A stretch of DNA of 57,382 nucleotides, taken from assembly GCA_016788485.1 (NCBI GenBank), contig JAEUSV010000068.1:1-57382 (forward strand), given 5' to 3'. A program made the translations under genes and the position numbers. Position 1 is the first letter of the stretch. The number at the start of each line of letters is the position of its first letter. The DNA comes from Flavobacteriales bacterium. GTDB lineage: Bacteria > Bacteroidota > Bacteroidia > Flavobacteriales_F > PHOS-HE28. This document shows positions 50,392-57,382 of the stretch, piece by piece. The notes beneath the pieces were generated by a model, which saw only the letters and a list, made by a program, of their open reading frames with translations, did no database searches and had not been told where the DNA came from.

Positions 50392-51513
50392 TACGATGTA
50401 GGCGAAGCGGTCCTTTAGCCGGAGGAAAGGACGCTCGAGGTAACGATGGCTCAGGGCCGCCAGCACGATGCTCAGCAAAAGCGCGGCCAAGGACTGGATC
50501 ACAAGTACGTGCCACACCTCATGGCCGAGCCCCACCCGTTGCATCACCTGCAGCACGGCCAGAACGGCAAGCATGTGAAGGCAGTAAAGTCCGTAGGAGA
50601 TGCGGCCAATGGCGGGTAGCGCGCCTCGGGAGGGTAGGCGTGAGCGCTGGTGGCCACCGGCGCATTGCAGTAGGATCGTTCCGGTGGCGGATACGGCGAA
50701 TATGAACGGGTACACGGCCATGCCGCCGAACATCTCCTGCGCCGGGCCGACGAAGAAGAACAGGATGAGCGTGGAGGCATACCACAGGACCGACGTCACG
50801 GGGCCCGCCCTGGAGATCAAAGCCTGCCCTTTCTCGCTGGCCAGTACATACGCGCCGAGGGCCCCCGTGGCAAGGTCACCCATACAGGAGAACGTATGCC
50901 AGAGCTGCATTGAAATGTCCGGGTTCAGGGCACGGAAGAGGATGGACGCACCGATAAGGCCGATGCAGGCCCAGGGCGACCTGCGCATGCCGGCCAGCAT
51001 GAGCAGGACGGGCCAGACCAGGTAGAACTGCTCCTCCACGGCTATGCTCCATAGCACGGAGAGCGAGGAGGAGGCAGGCTCGTAGCCGCTCGCCTTGGCC
51101 AGGTTGCTGATGAACAGCAAATAGTGCCAGGGTTCCGCCGTCTCCAACTCCCGGACGCCCGCCTGTTGCTTGATCCAGGGAACCACGACGAACCCCAATA
51201 CGACCACGGTGAAGTAGAGCGGCCAGATGCGCAGGATGCGCCTCAGCCAGAACCGCGGCACATCGATGCGGCCGTTGGTCCGCTCCTCTTGGATCAGCAG
51301 GAAGGTGATGAGGAAGCCGCTCAAGCTGAAGAACACGTTAACCCCAAGCGCGCCCGGACCGAACACCGAGGCGGATACGAAGCGGTAGACCGGGTCGGTG
51401 ATCACCGCTGGGTCAACGGAATGGAACGTGTGACATCCGAACACGGCCAGGAAGCACAGGCCGCGAAGCGCATCCAGCGCAGGAAAGCTCAATCGCTTTG
51501 CCGTTCCGATCAC
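50383..51513 (-). CDS. Acyltransferase family 3 (OafA/YrhL-like), copy 2
   Basis: The 376-residue protein resembles copy 1 over its whole length: FPALDALRGLCFLAVFGCHTF at the start, GALGVNVFFSLSGFLITFLLI, RFWLRRILRIWPLYF and the C-terminal LERPFLRLKDRFAYIVRG. The membrane helices and the conserved His near residue 28 are kept, so both copies look functional. The middle and C-terminal loop differ more, which suggests divergence in acceptor or acyl choice. It starts at a GTG, with TACCTTTC 5 bases upstream. Together with copy 1 it is a tandem duplication. Confidence 0.88.
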   Translation of the reverse strand: MIGTAKRLSFPALDALRGLCFLAVFGCHTFHSVDPAVITDPVYRFVSASVFGPGALGVNVFFSLSGFLITFLLIQEERTNGRIDVPRFWLRRILRIWPLYFTVVVLGFVVVPWIKQQAGVRELETAEPWHYLLFISNLAKASGYEPASSSLSVLWSIAVEEQFYLVWPVLLMLAGMRRSPWACIGLIGASILFRALNPDISMQLWHTFSCMGDLATGALGAYVLASEKGQALISRAGPVTSVLWYASTLILFFFVGPAQEMFGGMAVYPFIFAVSATGTILLQCAGGHQRSRLPSRGALPAIGRISYGLYCLHMLAVLAVLQVMQRVGLGHEVWHVLVIQSLAALLLSIVLAALSHRYLERPFLRLKDRFAYIVRG

Positions 51514-51518
51514 GGCTT

Positions 51519-51526
51519 GAAAGGTA
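51519..51526 (-). promoter_or_regulatory. -7 box five bases before copy 2 of the acyltransferase
   Basis: TACCTTTC on the minus strand (51526-51519) ends 5 bases before the GTG at 51513. Box and spacing match copy 1, so the promoter was probably duplicated with the gene. Confidence 0.45.
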
Positions 51527-51547
51527 CACGAAGGGGAACACCCGCCT

Positions 51548-52615
51548 TCACCGCCTCAACTTTCCCGAGGTCGTACGGTCGAACGCCGACACGGCCGTCA
51601 CACGCCTGGGCATCTCCCAATCCTCGAGCACGCCGGCCAGCAGGTCCATCACCTCGGGCACCACCACGGAGGCGGGCTGCTCGGTCTCCACCACGAGCCC
51701 CACGCATTCGCCCAGCTTGTCGTCGGGCCGTGCGGTGAAATAGTGCGCATAGGGCAGCACGCCCGCCGTGCGCGCCTCGAGCTGCTCGGGGAAGATCTTG
51801 CGGCCCCCGCTCAGGATCACGTTGTCGTGCCGGCCGAGCCAACGGAAGCGGCGCTCGTCGAGCAGCTCCACCACGTCGTTGGTCACATGGTCCTTGGTGC
51901 GCAGGTGCGGCGTGTGCACCACCAGGCAGCCGCGCTCGTCGAGCTCGAAAGTGATGTCGCCGATGGCGTGGGACCACTCCTGTCGGCGCGGACCGTTCAG
52001 CCGGCGCAGGGCCACGTGCGTGAGCGTTTCCGTGCTGCCATAGCCGTGGTACACCTCCACGCCGAGGTCCTGCACATCCTCTTCGAGCGCGCTGCTCACC
52101 GGACCGCCGCCGAGCAGGATGGTGCCGAATTGCCGCTCGAGCCGGGCACGGTCGTCCTGCAGGGCACGGTGCAGCTGGTTCGGCACCATGGCCGCGCACC
52201 GGAAGCGGTCGGTGGTGCGCAGGTTGTTGAGCACGCCGCCGGCCGGGTCGATCACGTGCAGGTCGAGGCCGATCACGAAGCCGCGCACGAGCATCAGCTT
52301 GCCGGCGACGAAGCTGCAGGGCAGGCAGAGCAGCGCCCGGTCGCCGTGCTTCAGGTGGAAGGTGTGCCCCGTGAGCCGCGCGCTGGAGCGCAGGTCGTTG
52401 GGGTGCAGCTTCAGCTCCTTCGGCGGACCGGTGGTGCCGCTGGTGTGCGCGGTGAGCGTGCCATCGCCGGTGCACAGTTCGCGCAGCGTGTCGCGCACCT
52501 CCACGGCCCAGCGCGCTTCGTTGTGCGATGCCACGAGCGCATCCGCCCATTGCAGGATTGCATCGCCCTCCAGCCGCTGCCCGTCGAGGGTAAGGGTGGT
52601 GAAGGGCGTGGGCAT
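51548..52615 (-). CDS. menE: O-succinylbenzoate--CoA ligase (MenE-like)
   Basis: The 355-residue AMP-forming ligase activates o-succinylbenzoate in menaquinone synthesis. It has the P-loop HTSGTTGPPKELKL near residue 55, YGSTETLTHVALR (AMP site), and the C-terminal TTSGKLRR with the catalytic lysine. It is about 100 residues shorter than E. coli MenE, as is usual for Bacteroidota MenE. The stretch between these motifs (MLVRGFVIGLDLHVIDP) is intact. It lies 6 bases after menC, and the neighbours menC and menA fix the pathway. Confidence 0.9.
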   Translation of the reverse strand: MPTPFTTLTLDGQRLEGDAILQWADALVASHNEARWAVEVRDTLRELCTGDGTLTAHTSGTTGPPKELKLHPNDLRSSARLTGHTFHLKHGDRALLCLPCSFVAGKLMLVRGFVIGLDLHVIDPAGGVLNNLRTTDRFRCAAMVPNQLHRALQDDRARLERQFGTILLGGGPVSSALEEDVQDLGVEVYHGYGSTETLTHVALRRLNGPRRQEWSHAIGDITFELDERGCLVVHTPHLRTKDHVTNDVVELLDERRFRWLGRHDNVILSGGRKIFPEQLEARTAGVLPYAHYFTARPDDKLGECVGLVVETEQPASVVVPEVMDLLAGVLEDWEMPRRVTAVSAFDRTTSGKLRR

Positions 52616-52621
52616 GGCGGC

Positions 52622-53677
52622 TCAGGATCGGAACGCGGAGAGGTCCCAATCGCCTTCAGGACGGTACCGCAGCAAGCCCTTCTCCGCCAGCAAGGGCGAG
52701 GCGATGTTGTTGGCGTACACCCGGCCCGTGCCCAGCCCCTGCGCCAGGGTCACCTGCTGCAGTGCGGTGAACTGGGCGATGGCATGTAGGCCGATGCTGC
52801 TCTCCAGCGCCGAGGTGATCCACCAGCCGATGCCACGCGCCTTGGCCAGGTCGATCCATTCCTGCGTGGCCGCCCAGCCGCCCACCAGGCTCGGCTTGAT
52901 CACGATGTATTGCGGGCGCACGTGGTCGAGCAGGTCCACCTTGGCATCGTACGTGTTCTGCCCGATGAGGTCCTCGTCGAGCCCGATGGGGACGGGGGTG
53001 TCCGCGCAGAGCTCGGCCATCACCTCGTACTGGCCGGGCGGTACGGGCTGCTCGATGCTGTGCACGTGCAGGTCGGCCAGCCGCTTCAGCACCTCGGGCG
53101 CCTGCCGTGCGGTGAAGGCGCCGTTGGCGTCCACGCGCAGGGTGATGTCGGAAGGCGCGTACTCCTTCCGCACCGCCTTCAGCAGCCCGAGCTCGTCGTC
53201 GATGCCGATGGCGCCGATCTTCATCTTCACGGTGGTGTAGCCGCCATCGAGCTGCTCGCGGATGCGCTGCTTCATGGTGGCCTTGTCGCCCATCCATACC
53301 AGGCCGTTGATGGGGATCGCCTGGCGGCCGAGCGTGAAGTCGGAGGGGAAGAGCGTCTTGGTGCCGCCTGCGGCCAGGTCCTTCAGGCATTGCTCCACGG
53401 CGAAGCGCACGCTGGGCACGTCCACCAGGTCGCCGTTCAGCCTGCGCTCCCAATCGCCGGTCTCCATGCACAGCTCTAGGAGCTTGGTGCGCACATCGGC
53501 GGGGAACTCCTTGCTGTGCCCCGGGAAGAGCGCGGCCTCGCCGATGCCCATCACCTCGGGCCGCTCGTGGTGCCAGGCGATGAGGTACCACACGGTGCGC
53601 GCGGTGATGGCGCCCTTGCTGGTGCCCAGCTCGAAGCGGGGCTCCAGGGTGCGTTCGGTCCAGCGCGCGCGCAGCAT
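52622..53677 (-). CDS. menC: O-succinylbenzoate synthase (enolase superfamily)
   Basis: The 351-residue enzyme dehydrates SHCHC to o-succinylbenzoate. Enolase-superfamily marks are TVKMKIGAIGIDDEL with the KxK pair (general acid/base), RVDANGAFT (Asp metal ligand), SIEQPVPPGQYE (Glu ligand), IGLDEDLIG (Asp ligand), and IKPSLVGGWAAT (the other lysine). All are intact. The frame is open to 53782, but MLRARWTERTLEP at 53677 starts at the menA stop (TGATG, one base shared), so that start is preferred. Confidence 0.93.
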   Translation of the reverse strand: MLRARWTERTLEPRFELGTSKGAITARTVWYLIAWHHERPEVMGIGEAALFPGHSKEFPADVRTKLLELCMETGDWERRLNGDLVDVPSVRFAVEQCLKDLAAGGTKTLFPSDFTLGRQAIPINGLVWMGDKATMKQRIREQLDGGYTTVKMKIGAIGIDDELGLLKAVRKEYAPSDITLRVDANGAFTARQAPEVLKRLADLHVHSIEQPVPPGQYEVMAELCADTPVPIGLDEDLIGQNTYDAKVDLLDHVRPQYIVIKPSLVGGWAATQEWIDLAKARGIGWWITSALESSIGLHAIAQFTALQQVTLAQGLGTGRVYANNIASPLLAEKGLLRYRPEGDWDLSAFRS

Positions 53678-54612
53678 CACGCAAGGATAAGGCCCAGCGA
53701 GAACAGGAGCGCTGTGAGGAAGGTGCCCATCGCAAGCACTTTCAGCTGGGGGTCCAGGTCGCGCGGTTCCTTGGTCGTCCACACGCGCTTCAGGTGGATG
53801 ATGAAACCCGGTGCGGAAAGCAGGAAGAGCCAGGTGGTCCAGCCGGCCTGGATGAAGAGCGTGAAGCCGATCAAGCAGAGCTCAGCGCCCACGACCAGGG
53901 TCGTGTGGTATATCCGTGCGTTCGCGCTACCCATCCGCACCACCAGCGTTCGCTTTCCGCTCGCCGCATCGTTGTGGATGTCGCGCATGTTGTTCACGTT
54001 GAGCACCCCGGAGCTGAGCAGGCCGAAGGCAATGGCAGGCGCAAGTACCAAGGGTTCGAACCGGTTGGTGTGGAGGTAATAGGTCCCGCATACGCCGACC
54101 AGTCCAAAGAAGATGAATACGCTTACATCCCCCAGGCCTGCGTATCCGTATGGGTTCTTCCCGAAGGTGTACTTCACCGCCGCGCCGATGGCCAGTAGAC
54201 CGAGCAAGAGAAAGACCATCATCTTCAGCGTCAGACCAAGCGACCCAACGATCAGGATGCTTCCGCTCGCGAAGGCCAGCACGCCGCAGATCACCATCGC
54301 ACGCTTCATGGTCGCCGGTGGGATCGCACCGCTCTGTACGGTACGTTGTGGGCCCACGCGATCGGCATTGTCCGTACCGTGAACGTGGTCGCCAAGGTCG
54401 TTGGCGAGGTTGCTGAGGATTTGGAGGAGGATGGCTGTGAGCAAAGCGAGCACGAGGACCATCGGATCACAACTGGTCGCATGACAACTGATCCAGCCCC
54501 AGTCGCTGGCCAAGGCACTCCCCACCAGGATGCTGCTCACAGCGAGCGGCAGCGTGCGCAGGCGGAAGGCGTGGAGCCAGTGCTTCAGGGAGGGGGAGGA
54601 GGGAGCGCTCAT
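53677..54612 (-). CDS. menA: 1,4-dihydroxy-2-naphthoate prenyltransferase
   Basis: The 311-residue UbiA-family membrane enzyme attaches the isoprenoid tail to dihydroxynaphthoate. It has about eight helices and two Asp-rich sites: LSNLANDLGDHVHG (first, near residue 68) and NVNNMRDIHNDAASGKRT (second). The motif GPQRTVQSGAI follows the first, as in MenA. Its ATG at 54612 (MSAPSSPSLKHWL) shares one base with the stop of the TPR gene; a GTG directly before it is also possible. The base composition is less G+C-rich than the neighbours, mainly in the helices. Confidence 0.93.
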   Translation of the reverse strand: MSAPSSPSLKHWLHAFRLRTLPLAVSSILVGSALASDWGWISCHATSCDPMVLVLALLTAILLQILSNLANDLGDHVHGTDNADRVGPQRTVQSGAIPPATMKRAMVICGVLAFASGSILIVGSLGLTLKMMVFLLLGLLAIGAAVKYTFGKNPYGYAGLGDVSVFIFFGLVGVCGTYYLHTNRFEPLVLAPAIAFGLLSSGVLNVNNMRDIHNDAASGKRTLVVRMGSANARIYHTTLVVGAELCLIGFTLFIQAGWTTWLFLLSAPGFIIHLKRVWTTKEPRDLDPQLKVLAMGTFLTALLFSLGLILA

Positions 54613-55562
54613 CACCGGCAGTAGGTGTCCTTCATCTGCTTCACCTCGGGCCCGTAGCGCATGGTGAAGCCGAGGTCGAGCGCGCGCTCATAGGCCTCGC
54701 ACGCCTTGGTGAGGTCGCCCTTCTCCTTCCACACATGCCCCAGGTTGCGGAACGCGTAGGAGTTGCTCGGGTCGAGCTGGATGGAGCGCTGCACGAGGGC
54801 AAGCGCGGCATCGCTGTTGCCCGCCCGCAGCTCGGCATAGCCCAGGTTGTTCATCGCATAGGGACTGTTGGGCTCGGCCTCCAGGGCCTCGCGGTACCAG
54901 CGCACCGACGCCTTGTGTTCGTTGAGCCGGGTGTGGTGGTAGCCGAGGTTATTGAGCACGCTGCTGTTCCGGGGCTCGAGCTCATAGGCCTTCATCAGTT
55001 CTGTCAAGCCCTCTTGTGTGCGCCCAAGCTCATCGAGCGCGAGCGACCGGTTCACCAGCACACCGATGTTGGTGCTGTCGAGGGCGCGGGCCTCATCGAG
55101 CACGATGAGGGCTTCCTTCCATTGCCGCATGTGGGCATGTGCACTGGCCAGGTTCGCCATGGCCTTGACGCGTTCCGCCGTGTCACTGGAGAGCTCGACG
55201 GTACGCCGGAGGTCCGCCACCGCCTTCGAGGGCATGTTCAGCTCCATGTAGTACAGGCCGCGTTCGTTGAAGCCCGCAGGGTCGTGTGGATGCCAGGCGA
55301 TGGAAGCATCGTAGCTGGCGAGGGCTTCCACGGGCTTGCCCTGGTGCATGCCAAGGCAATCGGCCTTCAGGCGCAGGGTCAGCGCGCGCATCGCGGTATC
55401 CGCAGCGAGCTCGTCATACGCCTTGCAGGCCGCTTCGTGCCTTCCCTTCTCCTCCAGCTTGCTGATGCGCAGGACGCGCGGGTCGTTCAGCAGCAGGCTG
55501 TCCGTCTGGGCGGCGAGCGTCCCGGTACGCAACAGGGCGAGCAGCACCACCACCGACCTCAT
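54612..55562 (-). CDS. Secreted TPR-repeat protein
   Basis: The 316-residue protein has a signal peptide (RSVVVLLALLRTGTLAAQ) and about seven tetratricopeptide repeats filling residues ~30-305, such as SSVLNNLGYHHTRLNEHKAS and YAFRNLGHVWKEKGDL. TPRs form a helical scaffold for binding other proteins or peptidoglycan. There is no catalytic domain. It is co-directional with the men genes and is joined to menA by a one-base overlap. A role in menaquinone synthesis is unlikely, so it is probably a passenger in the operon. Confidence 0.85.
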   Translation of the reverse strand: MRSVVVLLALLRTGTLAAQTDSLLLNDPRVLRISKLEEKGRHEAACKAYDELAADTAMRALTLRLKADCLGMHQGKPVEALASYDASIAWHPHDPAGFNERGLYYMELNMPSKAVADLRRTVELSSDTAERVKAMANLASAHAHMRQWKEALIVLDEARALDSTNIGVLVNRSLALDELGRTQEGLTELMKAYELEPRNSSVLNNLGYHHTRLNEHKASVRWYREALEAEPNSPYAMNNLGYAELRAGNSDAALALVQRSIQLDPSNSYAFRNLGHVWKEKGDLTKACEAYERALDLGFTMRYGPEVKQMKDTYCR

Positions 55563-55567
55563 TCGCG

Positions 55568-56278
55568 TCAGTTGCTCTGCTTGCCCCGTCCTTTCTGGAG
55601 GCCGAAATGGAACACAATGCCCAGGCTTGCCCCGCCGCCATCGCCGTTGTTCTTCGTACGCGGGTAAACGGTCTGGCTGCCGTCGGAGAAGGTGGTGGTG
55701 GTGGTGGTCTGGGCGTAGAGGAGGTAGTAGTGGGCCATGAGCTCCAACCCGATCACCTGCTTGTAGTAGACTGCGAGGCCGGCACCGAAGTCGTAGGCCT
55801 GGAAGGAGCCGTCCTTCACCTGCTTCACGGGCTGACCGTTGGCGGTCTCATTGTTCACGGCGTTCTGCTCGATGTTGCCGAAGAACGCCCCGAACTGGCC
55901 GAAGGCCGCGATCTTGGGTCCGCCCAGGTAGCCGCGCACCGTGGGCCCGAGCGCACCCCACTTCGTCTCCTCATCCTTGTACGTGCTGGTGCCGATGGCG
56001 GTGTTCTCCTGCAGGTAAGTGAAGTCGTGGATGCCCACCACGCCACCGAAGCCGACCGCCAGCCTGTCCCGAACGAAGTAGCCGACCATGGGTTCCAGGT
56101 TCCACTGCGAGATGTCCTTGAGGTCGTAATCCTGCACCTTCCAGCTTGCCGCGGCCGACACGTAGAACCGTCCCTTCTCGAACATGCGCGGTGTCGGCAA
56201 CCGCTCGTCGTCCTGCGCCATCACGGAAGAGGCGAGGGCCGTGAACAGGAGCACGAGGAGATGGCGTTGGCGCAGCAT
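55568..56278 (-). CDS. Outer-membrane beta-barrel protein
   Basis: The 236-residue protein has a signal peptide (RHLLVLLFTALASSVMAQ) and alternating strands with aromatic ends typical of small (8-stranded) outer-membrane barrels: WKVQDYDLKDISQWNLEPMV, LAVGFGGVVGIHDF, VRGYLGGPKIAAFGQFG and a final GIVFHFGLQ. The tail after that strand (KGRGKQSN) is unusual, as most barrels end in an aromatic residue. The ligand or role is unknown. CATCTTTG ends 4 bases before its ATG. Confidence 0.75.
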   Translation of the reverse strand: MLRQRHLLVLLFTALASSVMAQDDERLPTPRMFEKGRFYVSAAASWKVQDYDLKDISQWNLEPMVGYFVRDRLAVGFGGVVGIHDFTYLQENTAIGTSTYKDEETKWGALGPTVRGYLGGPKIAAFGQFGAFFGNIEQNAVNNETANGQPVKQVKDGSFQAYDFGAGLAVYYKQVIGLELMAHYYLLYAQTTTTTTFSDGSQTVYPRTKNNGDGGGASLGIVFHFGLQKGRGKQSN

Positions 56279-56282
56279 GCAC

Positions 56283-56290
56283 CAAAGATG
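56283..56290 (-). promoter_or_regulatory. -7 box four bases before the barrel gene
   Basis: CATCTTTG on the minus strand (56290-56283) ends 4 bases before the ATG at 56278. It matches six to seven positions of TAnnTTTG and has the same close spacing as several other genes. Confidence 0.35.
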
Positions 56291-56324
56291 GGCATTGGGC
56301 CGCCTTCGCCCAAGCCATTTCGCC

Positions 56325-56795
56325 TCAGATGCGGTACTCCAGCCGGCAGCTCAGGCGGATCCTTGGTGTGATCAGGTCCTTGTCCGGGCGAGGTTCCTTC
56401 GCCTCGATGATCCCGTCGAACGTGTAGATGGCCCCCTCCGGCGAGCCGCGGTCGCTGGACACCACCTGGAAGGTGTTCGGTACGGCCCAGAAACGGAACC
56501 ACACCGGGCCATCGGGCGTGCTGTGCGAGAAGGTGATGGTGAACACGCCGTTCGCCGGGTCCCACACCACATCTCCGGTGTCGCCATCACCGGCTTCGGG
56601 GAACGCCAGGGCCACCCCATCGATGGTGAGCAAGCCACCTTCGAAAATACCGACGATGTCCTGCAGGTTCGCCGTGAACGTGGTGCGGCCCGAGGCCGAG
56701 GTGCAGGTGAGCTTGGCGGTGCCGGAGCCGGCGTGAACGAAGCCCGCGGTCAGCAGTGCCAACGCGATCGTCAGGGAACGAAGAAGCGGGCTCAC
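56325..56795 (-). CDS. Small secreted protein of unknown function
   Basis: The 156-residue protein has a signal peptide ([18 protein letters not shown]) and a beta-rich mature part ([50 protein letters not shown]). I do not recognise a family. The cysteines (CTS, LSCRL) could form a disulfide. It overlaps the menB stop by 4 bases (ATGA), so it is translated with menB, though a part in menaquinone synthesis is not obvious. Confidence 0.7.
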   Translation of the reverse strand: MSPLLRSLTIALALLTAGFVHAGSGTAKLTCTSASGRTTFTANLQDIVGIFEGGLLTIDGVALAFPEAGDGDTGDVVWDPANGVFTITFSHSTPDGPVWFRFWAVPNTFQVVSSDRGSPEGAIYTFDGIIEAKEPRPDKDLITPRIRLSCRLEYRI

Positions 56796-57382
56796 GGGAA
56801 CTTGGGGAACTTCTGGAAGTCGGGCGGGCGCTTCTCCAGGAAGGCATTACGGCCCTCCTGCGCCTCGTCCATCAGGTAGTACATCAGCGTGGCATCGCCG
56901 GCGAACTCCATCAGGCCGCGCTGGCCATCGAGCTCGGCGTTGAGGCCGCGCTTGATCATGCGCAGGGCGAGCGGGCTGCGCTGCATCATGATGCGGCACC
57001 ATTCCACCGTGGTGTCCTCCAGCTCGGCCAGCGGCACCACCTTGTTCACCATGCCCATGTCGTAGGCCTCCTGCGCGCTGTACTGCAGGCACAGGAACCA
57101 GATCTCGCGGGCCCTCTTCTGGCCCACGTGGCGCGCCAGGTAGTTGCTGCCGAAACCGGCGTCGAAGCTGCCCACCTTGGGACCGGTCTGCCCGAAGCGC
57201 GCGTGGTCCGCGGCGATGGTGAGATCGCACACCACGTGCAGCACGTGGCCGCCGCCGATGGCGTAGCCGTTCACCATGGCCACCACGGGCTTCGGCAGCT
57301 CGCGGATGCGCTTGTGCAGGTCGAGCACGTTGAGGCGCGGCACACCGTCGGTGCCGATGTAGCCGCCGCGGCCCTTCACGTT
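56792..57382 (-). CDS. menB: 1,4-dihydroxy-2-naphthoyl-CoA synthase (5' end cut by window)
   Basis: The crotonase-fold enzyme closes the second ring of the naphthoquinone. The part present (~196 residues) begins [10 protein letters not shown] and includes [22 protein letters not shown], the oxyanion-hole region, [21 protein letters not shown] with the catalytic aspartate region of MenB, and the C-terminal [10 protein letters not shown] that is typical of MenB. The N-terminal ~75 residues lie outside the window. The GTG at 57379 is an internal valine, not a start. It is the first visible gene of the men operon here. Confidence 0.94.
   Translation of the reverse strand, partial: NVKGRGGYIGTDGVPRLNVLDLHKRIRELPKPVVAMVNGYAIGGGHVLHVVCDLTIAADHARFGQTGPKVGSFDAGFGSNYLARHVGQKRAREIWFLCLQYSAQEAYDMGMVNKVVPLAELEDTTVEWCRIMMQRSPLALRMIKRGLNAELDGQRGLMEFAGDATLMYYLMDEAQEGRNAFLEKRPPDFQKFPKFP

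Noticed and set aside
49113-50415. Direct repeats at 49113-49157 and 50371-50415 as attachment sites of an integrated element
   Set aside because: The repeats include the coding ends of two paralogous genes and the rluD tail, and no integrase or transposase lies between them. Tandem duplication explains them better.
1-57382. CRISPR arrays, insertion sequences, prophage and anti-phage defence systems
   Set aside because: No regularly spaced repeats, transposase, integrase, phage structural genes or defence-type nuclease/helicase operons were seen. The DEAD-box helicase is of the DeaD RNA type.

Overview
The window is a G+C-rich chromosomal segment of a Bacteroidota bacterium, most likely a high-G+C member of the Flavobacteriales-like lineages. 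The evidence is three secreted proteins ending in type IX secretion (T9SS) sorting domains, Bacteroidota-restricted families (DUF4834-, DUF4783- and DUF2147-type proteins), a menaquinone gene block, a probable OlsF-type ornithine-lipid synthase, and promoters of the Bacteroidota form TTG-N19-TAnnTTTG. No rRNA, IS element, prophage, integrase or CRISPR array is visible. It reads as core genome plus a surface-polysaccharide locus.

Layout. 1-3030: 3' end of a tryptophanase/tyrosine phenol-lyase gene, dinB, and a divergent self-cleaving XRE/S24 repressor. 3150-10817: a large T9SS adhesin-like protein, a lipoprotein, a small SpoT-like HD protein and a lipoprotein dipeptidyl peptidase III. 10818-11360: a gene-poor stretch leading to tRNA-Leu(CAG) with its own promoter and terminator. 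11396-17945: membrane protein, M23/LysM peptidase, transglutaminase-like membrane protein, OlsF-like acyltransferase, DEAD-box helicase and a DUF4834-type protein.

17959-28487: a YfhO-type membrane protein and glycosyltransferase, a T9SS cargo, then a polysaccharide operon (hexapeptide acyltransferase, NAD-dependent epimerase, LegC-like aminotransferase, NeuD-like acetyltransferase, CBS-nucleotidyltransferase, glycosyltransferase) that looks designed to make an N-acylated amino sugar. 28495-34411 (minus): DUF4783 protein, nadC, YihY protein, an M1 peptidase with a probable C-terminal outer-membrane barrel, and a DUF2147 protein. 34501-43255: rlmH, then the second polysaccharide block with a Wzy-like membrane protein, five glycosyltransferase-type genes and a Wzx-like flippase.

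43290-51513: rdgB, ddl, a PASTA protein, a T9SS protein, rluD, and two tandem acyltransferase-3 genes whose duplication also carried the last codons of rluD. 51548-57382 (minus): menE, menC, menA, a TPR protein, an outer-membrane barrel protein, a small secreted protein and the truncated menB.

Two themes run across the window. Genes are packed tightly, with 1-4 base same-strand overlaps and several convergent overlaps. The -7 promoter box often sits only 4-8 bases before the start codon, which predicts leaderless mRNAs.
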